Shown piece after piece: positions 16,212-26,833 of a stretch of DNA of 64,000 bases. Each line of letters starts with the position of its first letter. Positions within the stretch are counted from its first letter, which is position 1. Below the pieces are notes generated by a model. That model was not told the DNA's origin and did not search any database. It saw nothing but the letters and a program-made list of their open reading frames with translations. The DNA comes from JBFMCU01 sp964428225 (GTDB lineage Bacteria > Planctomycetota > UBA1135 > GCA-002686595): positions 1 through 64,000 of the forward strand of contig CAYRXS010000002.1 of NCBI GenBank assembly GCA_964428225.1. The letters run 5' to 3'. Made by a program: the position numbers and the translations under genes.

Positions 16212-18644
16212 ATGTGCAGGAATCCCCTCGTCCCCCGGCGTCGCGTGAGGAACGTCCTACTTGCCTGCGCCGCCTTCGCGGCCCCCGCCCTCGCGCACGA
16301 TCGATCCAGCGTACAGGTCAACGCCACGGAGGGGCTCGGGCTCGAACAGACCGAACCGGCTCTGGCGAGCACCCCGAACGGAGGCTCCGTCGCGGTCTGG
16401 GTCGACGAACGGAACGGGACTCCGGATCTGCGCTATCGTCTGTTCGGTGCGAACGGCCTTCCCCTCGGATCCAGCGCGCAGGTGAACGACGATCCCCTCC
16501 GGCGCGCGATGGAGGGAGCCCCGCGCGTCGCGGTCGACGGCACGGGCAGCTTCGTGGTGACGTGGCACGATGACCGAGCCGGACACTCCGACGTGTACGT
16601 CCGGCGGTTCAACTCGCTCGGTCAACCCGTGGGGTCGAGCCTCCTGGTCAACGACGACGGCCTCGACGCCTCGCAGACGAATCCCGATGTCGCCTGCGAC
16701 GCGAACGGCGCCTTCATCGTCGTCTGGGAGGACGATCGCGTGGATGCTTCGATCTACGCGCAACGCTTCGACGCGAACGGCGCGCCCCTCGGCGCGAACT
16801 TCCCGGTGAACGTTCCGGTCGATTTCGCTTTCACGAGCCGGCCGGCGGTTTCCATGAGCCCGACCGGGTCCTTCACGATCGCGTGGATCGACGTGGACCT
16901 GTACTTCCCCGAGATCTTCGCTCGGGCCTACGCCGGCGACGGGACGCCGCTGACCGCGCCCCTGTGGATCTCCGACGACGGCACGAACATGGACCACCAG
17001 CGGCCGGCCGTGGCGACGAGCGACGACTCCCACACGGTCATCACCTGGTCCGACGCCCGGGAGGGCAGCTACGGGATCCACGCGCAGCTCCTCGGCTCCG
17101 CGGGAAGCCTGGTCGGCACGAACTTCCGCGTGGACGGCGGGCTCGGAGGCGTCTACGACATGGAGCCCGTGGTCGCGATGACCACCTCCGGCGCCCTCGC
17201 CATCGCCTGGAACGACTACGTGGACGGCCAACGCTCGATCTACGCGCAGTGGTTCACGGCGGACGGAACGCCGATCGGCTCGAACACCACGGTGGCCGTT
17301 CCCGAGAGCCCGACCGTCTACTATCGACCCGCGATCACCGTGGACGGCCAGGAGCGGGCCACGATCGCCTGGGAGCTCATCCGGTATCAAGCGCCGCGGC
17401 AGTACGACGTGATGGCGAGGCGGTACGACGGCTCGGGAGCTCCCCTCGACAATCCCATCGTCATCAACGACGACGTGGCCGCCTGCCATCAGCTCAACCC
17501 GGAAGTGGCGGCGAACACCGCCGGGGCGAGCGCGGTCGTCTGGGAGGACATGCGCGACGGAAACCCCGACGTGTACGTGAAGCGATACGGCGCGGACGGT
17601 CTGCCCTTCGGCGACGAGGAGCTGGTCAACGACGACGGGACCGACATCCACCAGCGCTCGCCCAACGTGGCCGTGGGCGAGGGGGGAGAGTCCGTCGTGG
17701 CGTGGATCGACGGGCGCGTCAGTTACACCGACGTCTTCTTCCAGCTCTACGACGCCGCGGGAGATCCGGTCGGCGTGAACGCGAAGGTCAACGAAGGCAC
17801 CGAAGGTTCGCAGTACGGCATCAAGCTGGCGATGGATCCGACGGGCGGCTTCGTGGTGGTCTGGGCGGACTCCCGGATTGACTTCTACGACGTCTTTCTG
17901 CAGCGCTACGCGGCGGACGGAACGCCGCTCGGGGGAAACCTCCGGGTGAACACCGATGACGCCGGTCGTGCTCAGTCCTCACCCGACGTGGCCATGGACG
18001 GCGACGGCAGCTTCATCGTGGTGTGGTCGCAGAACGACGGCATCGCCTACGGGTGGCGCATGTACGCACAGCGGTTCGACGCGCTCGGCAATCGCCTCGG
18101 GAGCATCTTCCAGGTCGACGACGGCTCCGGCGCTCCCAGCTACCGCCGCAGCTCCGTCGTCGCGATGAATGCGAATGGCGAATTCGCGGTCGCGTGGCGG
18201 GATCAGCGATCGGGCGACGACGAGATCTACGCCCGTCTCTTCGACGCCTCGGGCATTGCCCTCGGCGGAGACTTCGCGGTCACCGCGGTCGGTGACGGGA
18301 TGCTCCGCGAGACTCCGGAAGTGGCCATGGGTCCCGCCGGAGGCCTCGCCGTCCTGTGGACCGACTACCGTACCGGATATCCGCAGCTTCACGTCCGGCG
18401 CTACGCCTCGGGCGGCGAGGTGGTCGGGGCGGACACACGGGTCGGCACCGATCTCCCCGTGGCGATGCAGCACGGCTCCTCGGCGGCCTTCGCCGGAGCC
18501 CGTCTGAACGTGGTCTGGCGGGGCAACCACTTCTCCGATCAAGGCTACGACATCTGGCTGGCGTCCCATCCCGCCGCTCCGCCCACGGACGGCGGACGCC
18601 GTTCGAGCGTCGCTCCGATCCTGCGCGGCGTGACGGCGCGGTAG
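16212..18644 (+). CDS. Exported repeat protein, 13 complete ~60-residue repeats
   Basis: 810 residues. A signal peptide (about 1-28, ending PALA) is followed almost entirely by about 13 complete repeats and a partial fourteenth. Each has the pattern F(V/I)VVW.D.R.G..D(V/I)YA.RF...G.PLG followed by N(D/T)D. The repeats resemble the blades of secreted beta-propeller proteins described only as hypothetical in Planctomycetota and Myxococcota; I cannot name a domain. GAAGGAGG nine bases before the ATG supports the start at 16212. There is no enzyme motif, so the role is probably structural or binding. The short C-terminal tail (PTDGGRRSSVAPILRGVTAR) lacks the beta-rich tag domain found on other proteins here. 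Confidence 0.8.
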   Translation: MCRNPLVPRRRVRNVLLACAAFAAPALAHDRSSVQVNATEGLGLEQTEPALASTPNGGSVAVWVDERNGTPDLRYRLFGANGLPLGSSAQVNDDPLRRAMEGAPRVAVDGTGSFVVTWHDDRAGHSDVYVRRFNSLGQPVGSSLLVNDDGLDASQTNPDVACDANGAFIVVWEDDRVDASIYAQRFDANGAPLGANFPVNVPVDFAFTSRPAVSMSPTGSFTIAWIDVDLYFPEIFARAYAGDGTPLTAPLWISDDGTNMDHQRPAVATSDDSHTVITWSDAREGSYGIHAQLLGSAGSLVGTNFRVDGGLGGVYDMEPVVAMTTSGALAIAWNDYVDGQRSIYAQWFTADGTPIGSNTTVAVPESPTVYYRPAITVDGQERATIAWELIRYQAPRQYDVMARRYDGSGAPLDNPIVINDDVAACHQLNPEVAANTAGASAVVWEDMRDGNPDVYVKRYGADGLPFGDEELVNDDGTDIHQRSPNVAVGEGGESVVAWIDGRVSYTDVFFQLYDAAGDPVGVNAKVNEGTEGSQYGIKLAMDPTGGFVVVWADSRIDFYDVFLQRYAADGTPLGGNLRVNTDDAGRAQSSPDVAMDGDGSFIVVWSQNDGIAYGWRMYAQRFDALGNRLGSIFQVDDGSGAPSYRRSSVVAMNANGEFAVAWRDQRSGDDEIYARLFDASGIALGGDFAVTAVGDGMLRETPEVAMGPAGGLAVLWTDYRTGYPQLHVRRYASGGEVVGADTRVGTDLPVAMQHGSSAAFAGARLNVVWRGNHFSDQGYDIWLASHPAAPPTDGGRRSSVAPILRGVTAR

Positions 18645-18739
18645 GCGGACGGCCCTCCGGACCTGGCTCGGAGGAGGAGCGGGGGATACGCTTCGCTCCT
18701 GATTCCGAGCCACGAGATGTCCGCCACTCCGGAGGGATC

Positions 18740-20401
18740 ATGACCGCACGAATTGCCTTCCCCTTCCTGGGCTTCCTCCTGCTCGCGGGGTGTGCCGTCG
18801 CGCCTCCCCCGGAGGGGGACGCGGGGCTCCAGCTCGCCATGCTGCGCCCCGGCGTCCGGACGGGATTCGCGAACGCGGGCTGGGCCTACGACCGGTACTC
18901 CGAGCTTCCGACCCTGGACGCCGGAACCCGCATGCTCGTGGCGGACCTGCCCGGCCCGGGGGTCATTCGCGCCATTCACTTCACGCGGCACCACCCCGCG
19001 GAGCTCGCGGCGCGGGGCGTCGTGCTCGAGATCTGGTTCGACGATGCCGAGGAGCCCGCAGTGCACTGCCCGCTGGCCGACTTCTTCGGGGACGGATGCA
19101 ACGGATCGGCCGAGTGCTTCACGTCGCCGCTCATCGAGTGCGCGCCGTGGAGCTACAACGCGTACTTCCCCATGCCCTTCGCGTCTCGGGCGAGGATCTT
19201 CCTGCGGAACGACCTCGACCGCGATCTCATGGACTACTCCTTCGTCGAGTGGGAGGCGCTGCCCGAGTGGGGCGAGCGGCTCGGCTACTTCCACGCCACG
19301 TACGATCGCCGTGGATTCCAGCTGAAGAACGACACCCGCGTGACCTTCCTCGAGCTGGAGGGCGCGGGACACCTCGTCGGACGGCAGTACAGCGTCGTCA
19401 CCGACGAGCCGCTCTTCCGCGGCTTCCACGTCGTGATGGAGGGCAACAACGAGGTCGACGTCGACGGGCGGGAACGCGAGCTCGACTACCTGGGCACGGA
19501 GGATTCCTTCGGATTCAGCTGGGGATTCCAGGGCACGTTCTCCGGCGTGCGGAAGGGCATGGCGCTCGTCGAGCCGGATGGACCGTGCCGGCTCTCCATC
19601 CATCGCTTCCACGACCACCTTCCCACCCGCTTCGAGGAATCGCTTCGCTGGAGCATCGACTGGTCGAACGAACGCGGCTTCACGGACCGCGCCGACTGGA
19701 AGGCGGCCTGGGAGCGGGACGGCTGCTGGGTGGACTACGCCACCGTGCACTACTGGTACCAGGAGGATCCGGGCGGCTACTCCCACGCTCCGCTGTCGCC
19801 TCCGGAGCAGAGGCGCCAGGCGCTCCTGCGAACCTCCTGTCGGCCTCTCGACGTTCGCGACGAGACTGCGAATCTCTCCGTCGATCCCGACCTGCGGAAC
19901 GCGTTCGACTCACCCGACGATCTCGATCGAGTGTTGTTGTCGAGCATGTTCCCGGACACGCACCCCTTCTGGATCGACCGCCCCGCCGATCATGGTGGGC
20001 ACCCGGGCAATCCGAATCCCGGGCGACAGGGGATTCTCGCCGTGCACCCCCGGAGCTCCGCCGAGCCCTGTCTCGTCGCTCGCCGACTGGAGCTTCCCGC
20101 GGCGAACCCGGCGAAGCTGCGGATCGTGGTTTCCGGCGATCCCTACGAGGCGCCTGGGCGGAGCGACTTCGAGCTCCGGGTCGGCGTGATTCACGGGGGC
20201 GAGGTGAGCTGGTGGCCGGAGGAGACGATCGACGCCGGCGACTCTCCGGCCGAGGACCACTGGCGCGTTCTTCGATACGATCTGAACGAGTACGCCGGCG
20301 AGACGGTGACCATCCTCGTGACCGCCTCCTACGGAGGCCCCAGGAGCGCGTGCATGAACGAAGAGGCGTTCTTCGACGAGATCAGCGTCATCACCGAGTA
20401 G
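18740..20401 (+). CDS. DUF2961/GH172-like lipoprotein
   Basis: A 553-residue predicted lipoprotein: lipobox LLAGC at residues 14-18 after a short hydrophobic core. The body matches the DUF2961 family, now glycoside hydrolase family 172: the start (YDRYSELPTLDAGTRM, ADLPGPGVIRAIHFTRH), LEIWFDDAEEPAVHCPLADFFGDG, NAYFPMPFASRARI and the later EGNNEVDVDG and EDSFGFSWGF segments. GH172 enzymes act on arabinofuranosyl or fructofuranosyl glycans. The C-terminal 150 residues are extra and beta-rich. GGAGGG directly before the ATG supports the start. The arabinan-related GH127 gene at 57050 makes furanosyl-arabinose glycans a plausible substrate (inference). Confidence 0.85.
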   Translation: MTARIAFPFLGFLLLAGCAVAPPPEGDAGLQLAMLRPGVRTGFANAGWAYDRYSELPTLDAGTRMLVADLPGPGVIRAIHFTRHHPAELAARGVVLEIWFDDAEEPAVHCPLADFFGDGCNGSAECFTSPLIECAPWSYNAYFPMPFASRARIFLRNDLDRDLMDYSFVEWEALPEWGERLGYFHATYDRRGFQLKNDTRVTFLELEGAGHLVGRQYSVVTDEPLFRGFHVVMEGNNEVDVDGRERELDYLGTEDSFGFSWGFQGTFSGVRKGMALVEPDGPCRLSIHRFHDHLPTRFEESLRWSIDWSNERGFTDRADWKAAWERDGCWVDYATVHYWYQEDPGGYSHAPLSPPEQRRQALLRTSCRPLDVRDETANLSVDPDLRNAFDSPDDLDRVLLSSMFPDTHPFWIDRPADHGGHPGNPNPGRQGILAVHPRSSAEPCLVARRLELPAANPAKLRIVVSGDPYEAPGRSDFELRVGVIHGGEVSWWPEETIDAGDSPAEDHWRVLRYDLNEYAGETVTILVTASYGGPRSACMNEEAFFDEISVITE

Positions 20402-20411
20402 GGCGCATGCT

Positions 20412-22535
20412 CTAGCGCGGCTGGAGCGTCAGCACTCTCGCCTCCCAGGCGCCGCGGCCCTGGGTGCCGACGACGATGCGGTCGCGGTCGGGTTCGAGGA
20501 GGATGTCGATGACCGGCGCGTTCGGGAGATCCCTGCCGAAGGGCTGCCACGTCGCTCCCTCGTCGGGGGAGAAGAGGACGCCCTGGTCGGTGCCGGCGAA
20601 GATCCGGTCGGGCGGGCCGGGGATCACCGCGACGACGTTGACGGGGACGTCGGGGAGCGTGCCGTCGAGCTCGGTCCACGTCTGACCGAAGTCGGTCGTC
20701 TTGCGGATCTGGTCCGTGCCGTAGCTGGCGACGGCGAGCCACGCGGTCGAGGAGTCGGTGGGGTGGCAGAAGATCTCGCGCGTCACCCGCGGCCATCCGG
20801 GAATGCCGGAGAGCACCTTCGTGAAGCTCGAGCCGCCGTTCACCGACACCTGGACGTTGCCGTCGTTCGTGGCCGCCCACACGACGTTCGTGTCGGCGGG
20901 GGACATGGCGAGGGCGCGAATGGCCCCCGAGCCGTTCGACAGATCGCCGCTGATCGCCGACCAGCTCGAGCCGCTGTTCGTGCTGCGGTACACGCGGTGC
21001 GTGCCGTAGAGCATCCGACTCGTGTCGGTCGGGTCGATCAGGTAGGGCGGCAGGAAGCAGTTGCGGTCGTAGCTCGAGATCCCCGATCCGGCCCACGAGA
21101 AGGAGCTGCCCCCGTTCGTCGACTTGTACAGGTTTCCCGTGCCCTGGTACTCCACGAAGACGTGGTTCGGGTTCGACGGGCTCACCTGGGTCCAACCCCC
21201 GTCGCCTCCGAAGACCATCGTCCAGGAGAGACCGCTCGTGCTTCGCTTGTTGGTGCCGTTGTCCTGCGTCCCCCCGTAGAACGTCTCGTCGTTCGTGGGG
21301 TGGCTGGACAGGCCCGCGTAGAACTGGATCGTGCCGAGCCCGTTGTTACGCGAGATCCACGAGCTGCCGTTGTTGGTCGAGCGGTGCACACCACCGTCGT
21401 CTCCGCAGAGCAGCCTGCCCGCGGCGTCGAAGTCCAGGGCGTGCATGTCCACGTGAGGGGGCGTCACCCCGGAGAAGCTGCTGCCGCCGTTCGTCGATCG
21501 CTCGAGCGAGTAGCCACCCATGAAGACCGTGTTCGGCGTCGTCGGATGGACTCGCACGACGGACAGGTACCAGCCGTACGAAGCCTGGATGCTGCCGACC
21601 GAGATCGACGACCAGCTCGAGCCGCCGTTCGTGCTCTTGTAGCCCCCGCGCGTGTAGCCGCCGCCTCCGTAGGCGTCACAGCCGTAGGTGATCAACGCGT
21701 AGAGCCGCGATGCGTCGCTCGGCGCCACCGCGAGGCTGATGCGGCCCACCGAGCTGCCGCTGGGCAGACCGCTGGTGAGCTTGGTCCAGCTCGACCCGCC
21801 GTTCGTCGACTTGTAGATCCCGTTCTGCGAGCTCCCGAAGATGCGCCCGATCGCGGCATAGAGCACCTGCGAGTCGGTGGGGGACATGGCGAGGTCCGTG
21901 GCGGACAGGTTCGGCAATCCGCTCGTGAGGTGCGTCCAGATCACGCCGCCATCGACGGATTTGAACACGCCGAGGTCGCCGGTCGCGCCGGGGTGCCCCT
22001 TCGCCGCGGCCAGCTCCGGAAAGCCGCCCGCGCGCGTGATCGACGCGTAGAGCACCTGCCCGTTCGTGGGATCGACGAGCAGGCGCGAGAAGCAGCGGCC
22101 GCCGAACGTGCTCTCGGCGAGCTGCTCCCAGGAATCTCCCCCGTCCCACGACTTGAACACGCCGAGGCCATAGCGGCTGTGGTTCGCGTAGTTCGCCTCG
22201 CCGGTTCCGACATAGACGATGTCCTCGTTCGAGGGATCGATGGCGATCGCGCCCACCGAGGTGGTGGACATGTCGTCGGTCAGGGGAGTCCAGCTCGCGC
22301 CGCCGTCGTCCGTGCGCCACACGCCGCCGTCCGCGCCGCCTGCGTAGTAGCGGTTCGAGAGCGTCGGACTGCACGCGATGGCCGACACGCGGCCCGTGTA
22401 GCTCCCGTTCGAGATCGGAGCGGGCCCGAGCTCCTCCCACTCCGCGGACAGGAGCGTGGGCGGGGGCGTCACCTGCGTCTGCGCGAGCGCCGGCCACGCG
22501 AGGAGGAGCAGGGAGACAATGGCTTGCACCTTCAT
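20412..22535 (-). CDS. Exported Asp-box (BNR/sortilin-like) propeller protein
   Basis: 707 residues. A signal peptide (about 1-18, ending ALAQ) is followed by about 13 Asp-box motifs of the form S.(D/N)GG.SW, for example RTDDGGASWTPL, KSWDGGDSWEQL, KSTNGGSSWTKL and KTTDFGQTWTEL. The repeats alternate with VYVGTG/VLYAAI strands, as in VPS10/sortilin-type or xyloglucanase-type double propellers. No sialidase Arg triad or glycosidase acid pair is obvious, so I give no activity. The ATG overlaps the stop of the upstream gene (22532), so it is translated together with the DUF4198-like protein. Confidence 0.85.
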   Translation of the reverse strand: MKVQAIVSLLLLAWPALAQTQVTPPPTLLSAEWEELGPAPISNGSYTGRVSAIACSPTLSNRYYAGGADGGVWRTDDGGASWTPLTDDMSTTSVGAIAIDPSNEDIVYVGTGEANYANHSRYGLGVFKSWDGGDSWEQLAESTFGGRCFSRLLVDPTNGQVLYASITRAGGFPELAAAKGHPGATGDLGVFKSVDGGVIWTHLTSGLPNLSATDLAMSPTDSQVLYAAIGRIFGSSQNGIYKSTNGGSSWTKLTSGLPSGSSVGRISLAVAPSDASRLYALITYGCDAYGGGGYTRGGYKSTNGGSSWSSISVGSIQASYGWYLSVVRVHPTTPNTVFMGGYSLERSTNGGSSFSGVTPPHVDMHALDFDAAGRLLCGDDGGVHRSTNNGSSWISRNNGLGTIQFYAGLSSHPTNDETFYGGTQDNGTNKRSTSGLSWTMVFGGDGGWTQVSPSNPNHVFVEYQGTGNLYKSTNGGSSFSWAGSGISSYDRNCFLPPYLIDPTDTSRMLYGTHRVYRSTNSGSSWSAISGDLSNGSGAIRALAMSPADTNVVWAATNDGNVQVSVNGGSSFTKVLSGIPGWPRVTREIFCHPTDSSTAWLAVASYGTDQIRKTTDFGQTWTELDGTLPDVPVNVVAVIPGPPDRIFAGTDQGVLFSPDEGATWQPFGRDLPNAPVIDILLEPDRDRIVVGTQGRGAWEARVLTLQPR

Positions 22536-23392
22536 CTTCCCTCCCCCTCTTCATCGGGAACCGGCGGCACCTCGAAGCTCAGGGTCGCCGTGTGGATCTC
22601 CCAGTCCGCCTCCTCGTCGTTCAGGAGCGGGCGAGCATGGTGGGTCTCGATCGTCCAGAGCCCCGCCGCGTCCACCGTGAAGTGCCCCGTTCCTCCGGGG
22701 CGTGTCAGGAAGGTCTGCACGCGGCCGCTCGGCACGTGGCGCGCGATGACTCGCGCTCCGTCGGATCCCCCTGGTGGGAGATAGATTCGCACCGGCAAGA
22801 CGCGGTTCACGCGCACTGCGGTCGGGTCGGCGAGGGGGCGGATCTCGACGCGCTGTCCGGACTTGCCCTGGGCGTCGGCCGAGCTTGGCAGCCACCCCTT
22901 CTCGTCGACCGAGCGCAGGAGGAGCTTCGTGGACTCGAAGCGCCGGACGCGCACGGTCTCCCGCTCCATCGTCCAGCGCCAGCCCACGGGAAGCGTGCGC
23001 GGCCCCACCCGCTTCGCGAGGAACTCGGTCAGCTCCTTCGCGGGCACCTCTTCGATCCGCGGGCGCAGGTCGAGCCCGACGAGCGCAATCCCCGCGTGAG
23101 CCACCCGCACCCGGGCGAAGTCCAGGCCTTTCCTGAGCGGCGTGTAGGCGTCGAAGTTCTCCTGCGTGCCCGCCACCCTAACGAAGAACCAACGAATCCG
23201 CTCGGCGGGCCAGGCCGCGGTGGTTCGCTCGCCACCGGCCTCCTCCGCGAGCCGCAGGTCCACGCTGCTCCCCGCGGAGAGCTCGTGCCGATCGGGAAGC
23301 AGGGTGCGGACGGCCTGAGCCGATCCGGTCGCGACCAGGGCCAGGCCGGAGGCGAGCACCACGAGGGAACGACGGAAACACGGGTAGCGCAT
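22532..23392 (-). CDS. Exported DUF4198-like protein
   Basis: 286 residues with a signal peptide (MRYPCFRRSLVVLASGLALVATGSAQA) and a beta-rich body. It has the layout of DUF4198-type exported proteins: an early segment LPDRHELSAGSSVDLRL and a C-terminal Ig-like domain containing GTGHFTVDAAGLWTIETHH. DUF4198 proteins are often linked to metal uptake or to cell-surface complexes, but no transport gene is adjacent, so the function is open. GAGGAGG upstream of 23392 on the minus strand supports this start over 23419. The gene sits between glnS and the Asp-box gene and overlaps the latter by 4 bp. Confidence 0.7.
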   Translation of the reverse strand: MRYPCFRRSLVVLASGLALVATGSAQAVRTLLPDRHELSAGSSVDLRLAEEAGGERTTAAWPAERIRWFFVRVAGTQENFDAYTPLRKGLDFARVRVAHAGIALVGLDLRPRIEEVPAKELTEFLAKRVGPRTLPVGWRWTMERETVRVRRFESTKLLLRSVDEKGWLPSSADAQGKSGQRVEIRPLADPTAVRVNRVLPVRIYLPPGGSDGARVIARHVPSGRVQTFLTRPGGTGHFTVDAAGLWTIETHHARPLLNDEEADWEIHTATLSFEVPPVPDEEGEGR

Positions 23393-23453
23393 GGGATCCT
23401 CCTCGTCGCGGGGGGTCACCCCATGCTAGACGAGGAAGGAAGAATCCCGCAAC

Positions 23454-25202
<1,749 letters not shown>

Positions 25203-25568
25203 GGCTCCGTTGGGATTCGGTTCCCGGGGGGCTCCTCCGGATGCGGCGCGACATGATAGCAGCCGGTGGGCGGAGGGCGTTCCACGGGTGGCCGGGAGTC
25301 GCCCGGGACCGTGGAATCCCCGGGCCGAATCCGCCCTTGGTTTTCTGTGTGCCATCCACGGCGGGGGGGCCCGAGAGACTCGAGACAGCGCCCCGGATCG
25401 AGCTCGGGAAGAGGCCTGCACAGGTGACGGATGGACCCCCCGAGAGGCGACTCTCTCCACGGAATCCCGTATGCTCTCGGGACGCCCATGCCCCGGGCGC
25501 CCCGGGAGCTGCAGGACTCTCTCTTCCCACCTTCGATGAACGCTCGCGCGGACGACAAAAACGGCTCG
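25203..25568. other. 366-bp divergent intergenic region, glnS/amidase
   Basis: Non-coding between two divergent starts, apart from a possible N-terminal extension of the amidase from 25431 or 25536. It should contain promoters for both genes, but I see no clear sigma boxes. Its only distinct feature is the hairpin at 25280-25316, listed separately. No tRNA or other known RNA is apparent. Confidence 0.5.
25280..25316. promoter_or_regulatory. Two-storey hairpin in the glnS/amidase intergenic region
   Basis: The outer stem TTCCACGG (25280-25287) pairs with CCGTGGAA (25309-25316). The inner stem CCGGG (25292-25296) pairs with CCCGG (25302-25306) around a five-base loop. In the minus direction it would sit 78-114 nt before the glnS start codon, in a possible leader RNA. 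In the plus direction it is about 250 nt before the amidase. No T-box or known aptamer sequence is visible. Confidence 0.4.
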
Positions 25569-26753
25569 ATGACCCTTCCCAGCGACGGAGTCGGTGCGCT
25601 CCGGGTCGGGCCGAAGATCCTCTTGCCCGGCGAGGAGGGCGGCCCGCTCTCCGGCCTGCGCTTCGCGGTCAAGGACAACTTCGACGTCGAGGGGACGCGG
25701 ACGGGCTGTGGCCAGCCGACGTGGCTCGAGGATGCCTCCCCCGCCGGCAAGACCGCCCCCGCGATCGAGGAGCTCGTGGCGGCAGGAGCCACGCTCGTCG
25801 GCAAGGCGCACCAGGACGAGCTCGCCTTCAGCCTCTCGGGCACGAACATCCACTACGGCACCCCCCGGAATCCCGCCGCGCCCGACCGCGAGCCGGGGGG
25901 TTCGTCGAGCGGCTCCGCGGCGGCCGTGGCCTCGGGAATGGTCGAGTTCGCAGTGGGCTCGGACACCGGCGGGTCGGTGCGCGTGCCCGCGTCGTACTGC
26001 GGCGTGATCGGGATGCGTTCCACGCACGGGCGGATCGCCGTCGAGGGGCTCGCTCCCCTCGCTCCCTCCTTCGACACGGTGGGGTGGTTCGCGCGATCCG
26101 GCGCGGTGATGGAGCGCGTGGGCCGGGCTCTCCTCGGCGAGAGCGACGAGGGGACGATCGGCCGCATCATCGTGGTCGAGGACGCTCTGCGCGTCGCCGA
26201 TGGCGAATGTATCGAGCTCTTCCGGGACGCCGTGCGCCAGATGGGGAGGCGGCTCGACGTCCCCGTGGGCCGAGCGGACGTCGCCGCGGAGCAGGGCGGG
26301 CTGGACACCTGGGTCGCCGCGTTCCGCATCCTCCAGGGGCGCGAGGCGTGGGAGTCCCTCGGAGACTGGATCACCAAGCGCGAGCCGGAGCTCGGGCCGG
26401 GCATCGCCTCGCGCTTCGAGTACGGATCGACGCTCACGCCGGAGCAGGGCGCCGCGGCCGAGAAGGTACGCGCGGCGGCGTCCGCACACGTCGCGGAGCT
26501 CATCGGGGACGATGCGGTCCTCGCGCTTCCCGCCGCCTCGGGAGTCGCCCCCTCCCTCTCGCTGGACCGGGAGGAACGGGACGAGCGCCGGATGCGCACC
26601 CTGCGGCTCACCTCGATCGCCGGGCTCGCCGGCGCCCCCGCGATCTCGCTGCCCCTCTGCTTCCCGAGCGGCCTCCCCCTAGGGGTGTGCCTCGTGGGAG
26701 CCCCGGGGGCCGACGAGCGGCTCCTCGAGCTCGCGCGACGGCTGATCGGCTGA
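25569..26753 (+). CDS. AMI1-like amidase (amidase signature family)
   Basis: A 394-residue cytosolic amidase that hydrolyses a small carboxamide to the acid and ammonia. The Ser-cisSer-Lys triad is complete: Lys35 (FAVKDNFDVEG), cis-Ser112 (PGGSSSGSA) and nucleophile Ser136 (DTGGSVRVPASYCG). The 24-residue spacing of the two Ser matches the family. LAPSFDTVGWFAR and the short length resemble plant indole-acetamide hydrolase AMI1 and its bacterial relatives rather than GatA. The true substrate is unknown. ATG codons at 25536 and 25431 would add an atypical N-terminus, so I prefer 25569, although no good ribosome site is present. The SMP-30-like gene follows 80 bp later. Confidence 0.88.
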   Translation: MTLPSDGVGALRVGPKILLPGEEGGPLSGLRFAVKDNFDVEGTRTGCGQPTWLEDASPAGKTAPAIEELVAAGATLVGKAHQDELAFSLSGTNIHYGTPRNPAAPDREPGGSSSGSAAAVASGMVEFAVGSDTGGSVRVPASYCGVIGMRSTHGRIAVEGLAPLAPSFDTVGWFARSGAVMERVGRALLGESDEGTIGRIIVVEDALRVADGECIELFRDAVRQMGRRLDVPVGRADVAAEQGGLDTWVAAFRILQGREAWESLGDWITKREPELGPGIASRFEYGSTLTPEQGAAAEKVRAAASAHVAELIGDDAVLALPAASGVAPSLSLDREERDERRMRTLRLTSIAGLAGAPAISLPLCFPSGLPLGVCLVGAPGADERLLELARRLIG

Positions 26754-26833
26754 GGCCGGATTCCGGTAAGATCCCCGGAGCTCGACGGCTCGCCGACCTC
26801 GAGCCACTCCCGCAACCGGTACCGGAGCCAACG

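Noticed and set aside
20763..22784. 673-codon plus-strand frame opposite the Asp-box gene
   Set aside because: His/Arg/Val-rich antisense product with no recognisable fold; the minus frame has Asp-box repeats and a signal peptide. Similar long antisense frames at 8647-9909, 23568-25256, 32550-34538, 34539-37796 and 57359-59476 were rejected for the same reason.
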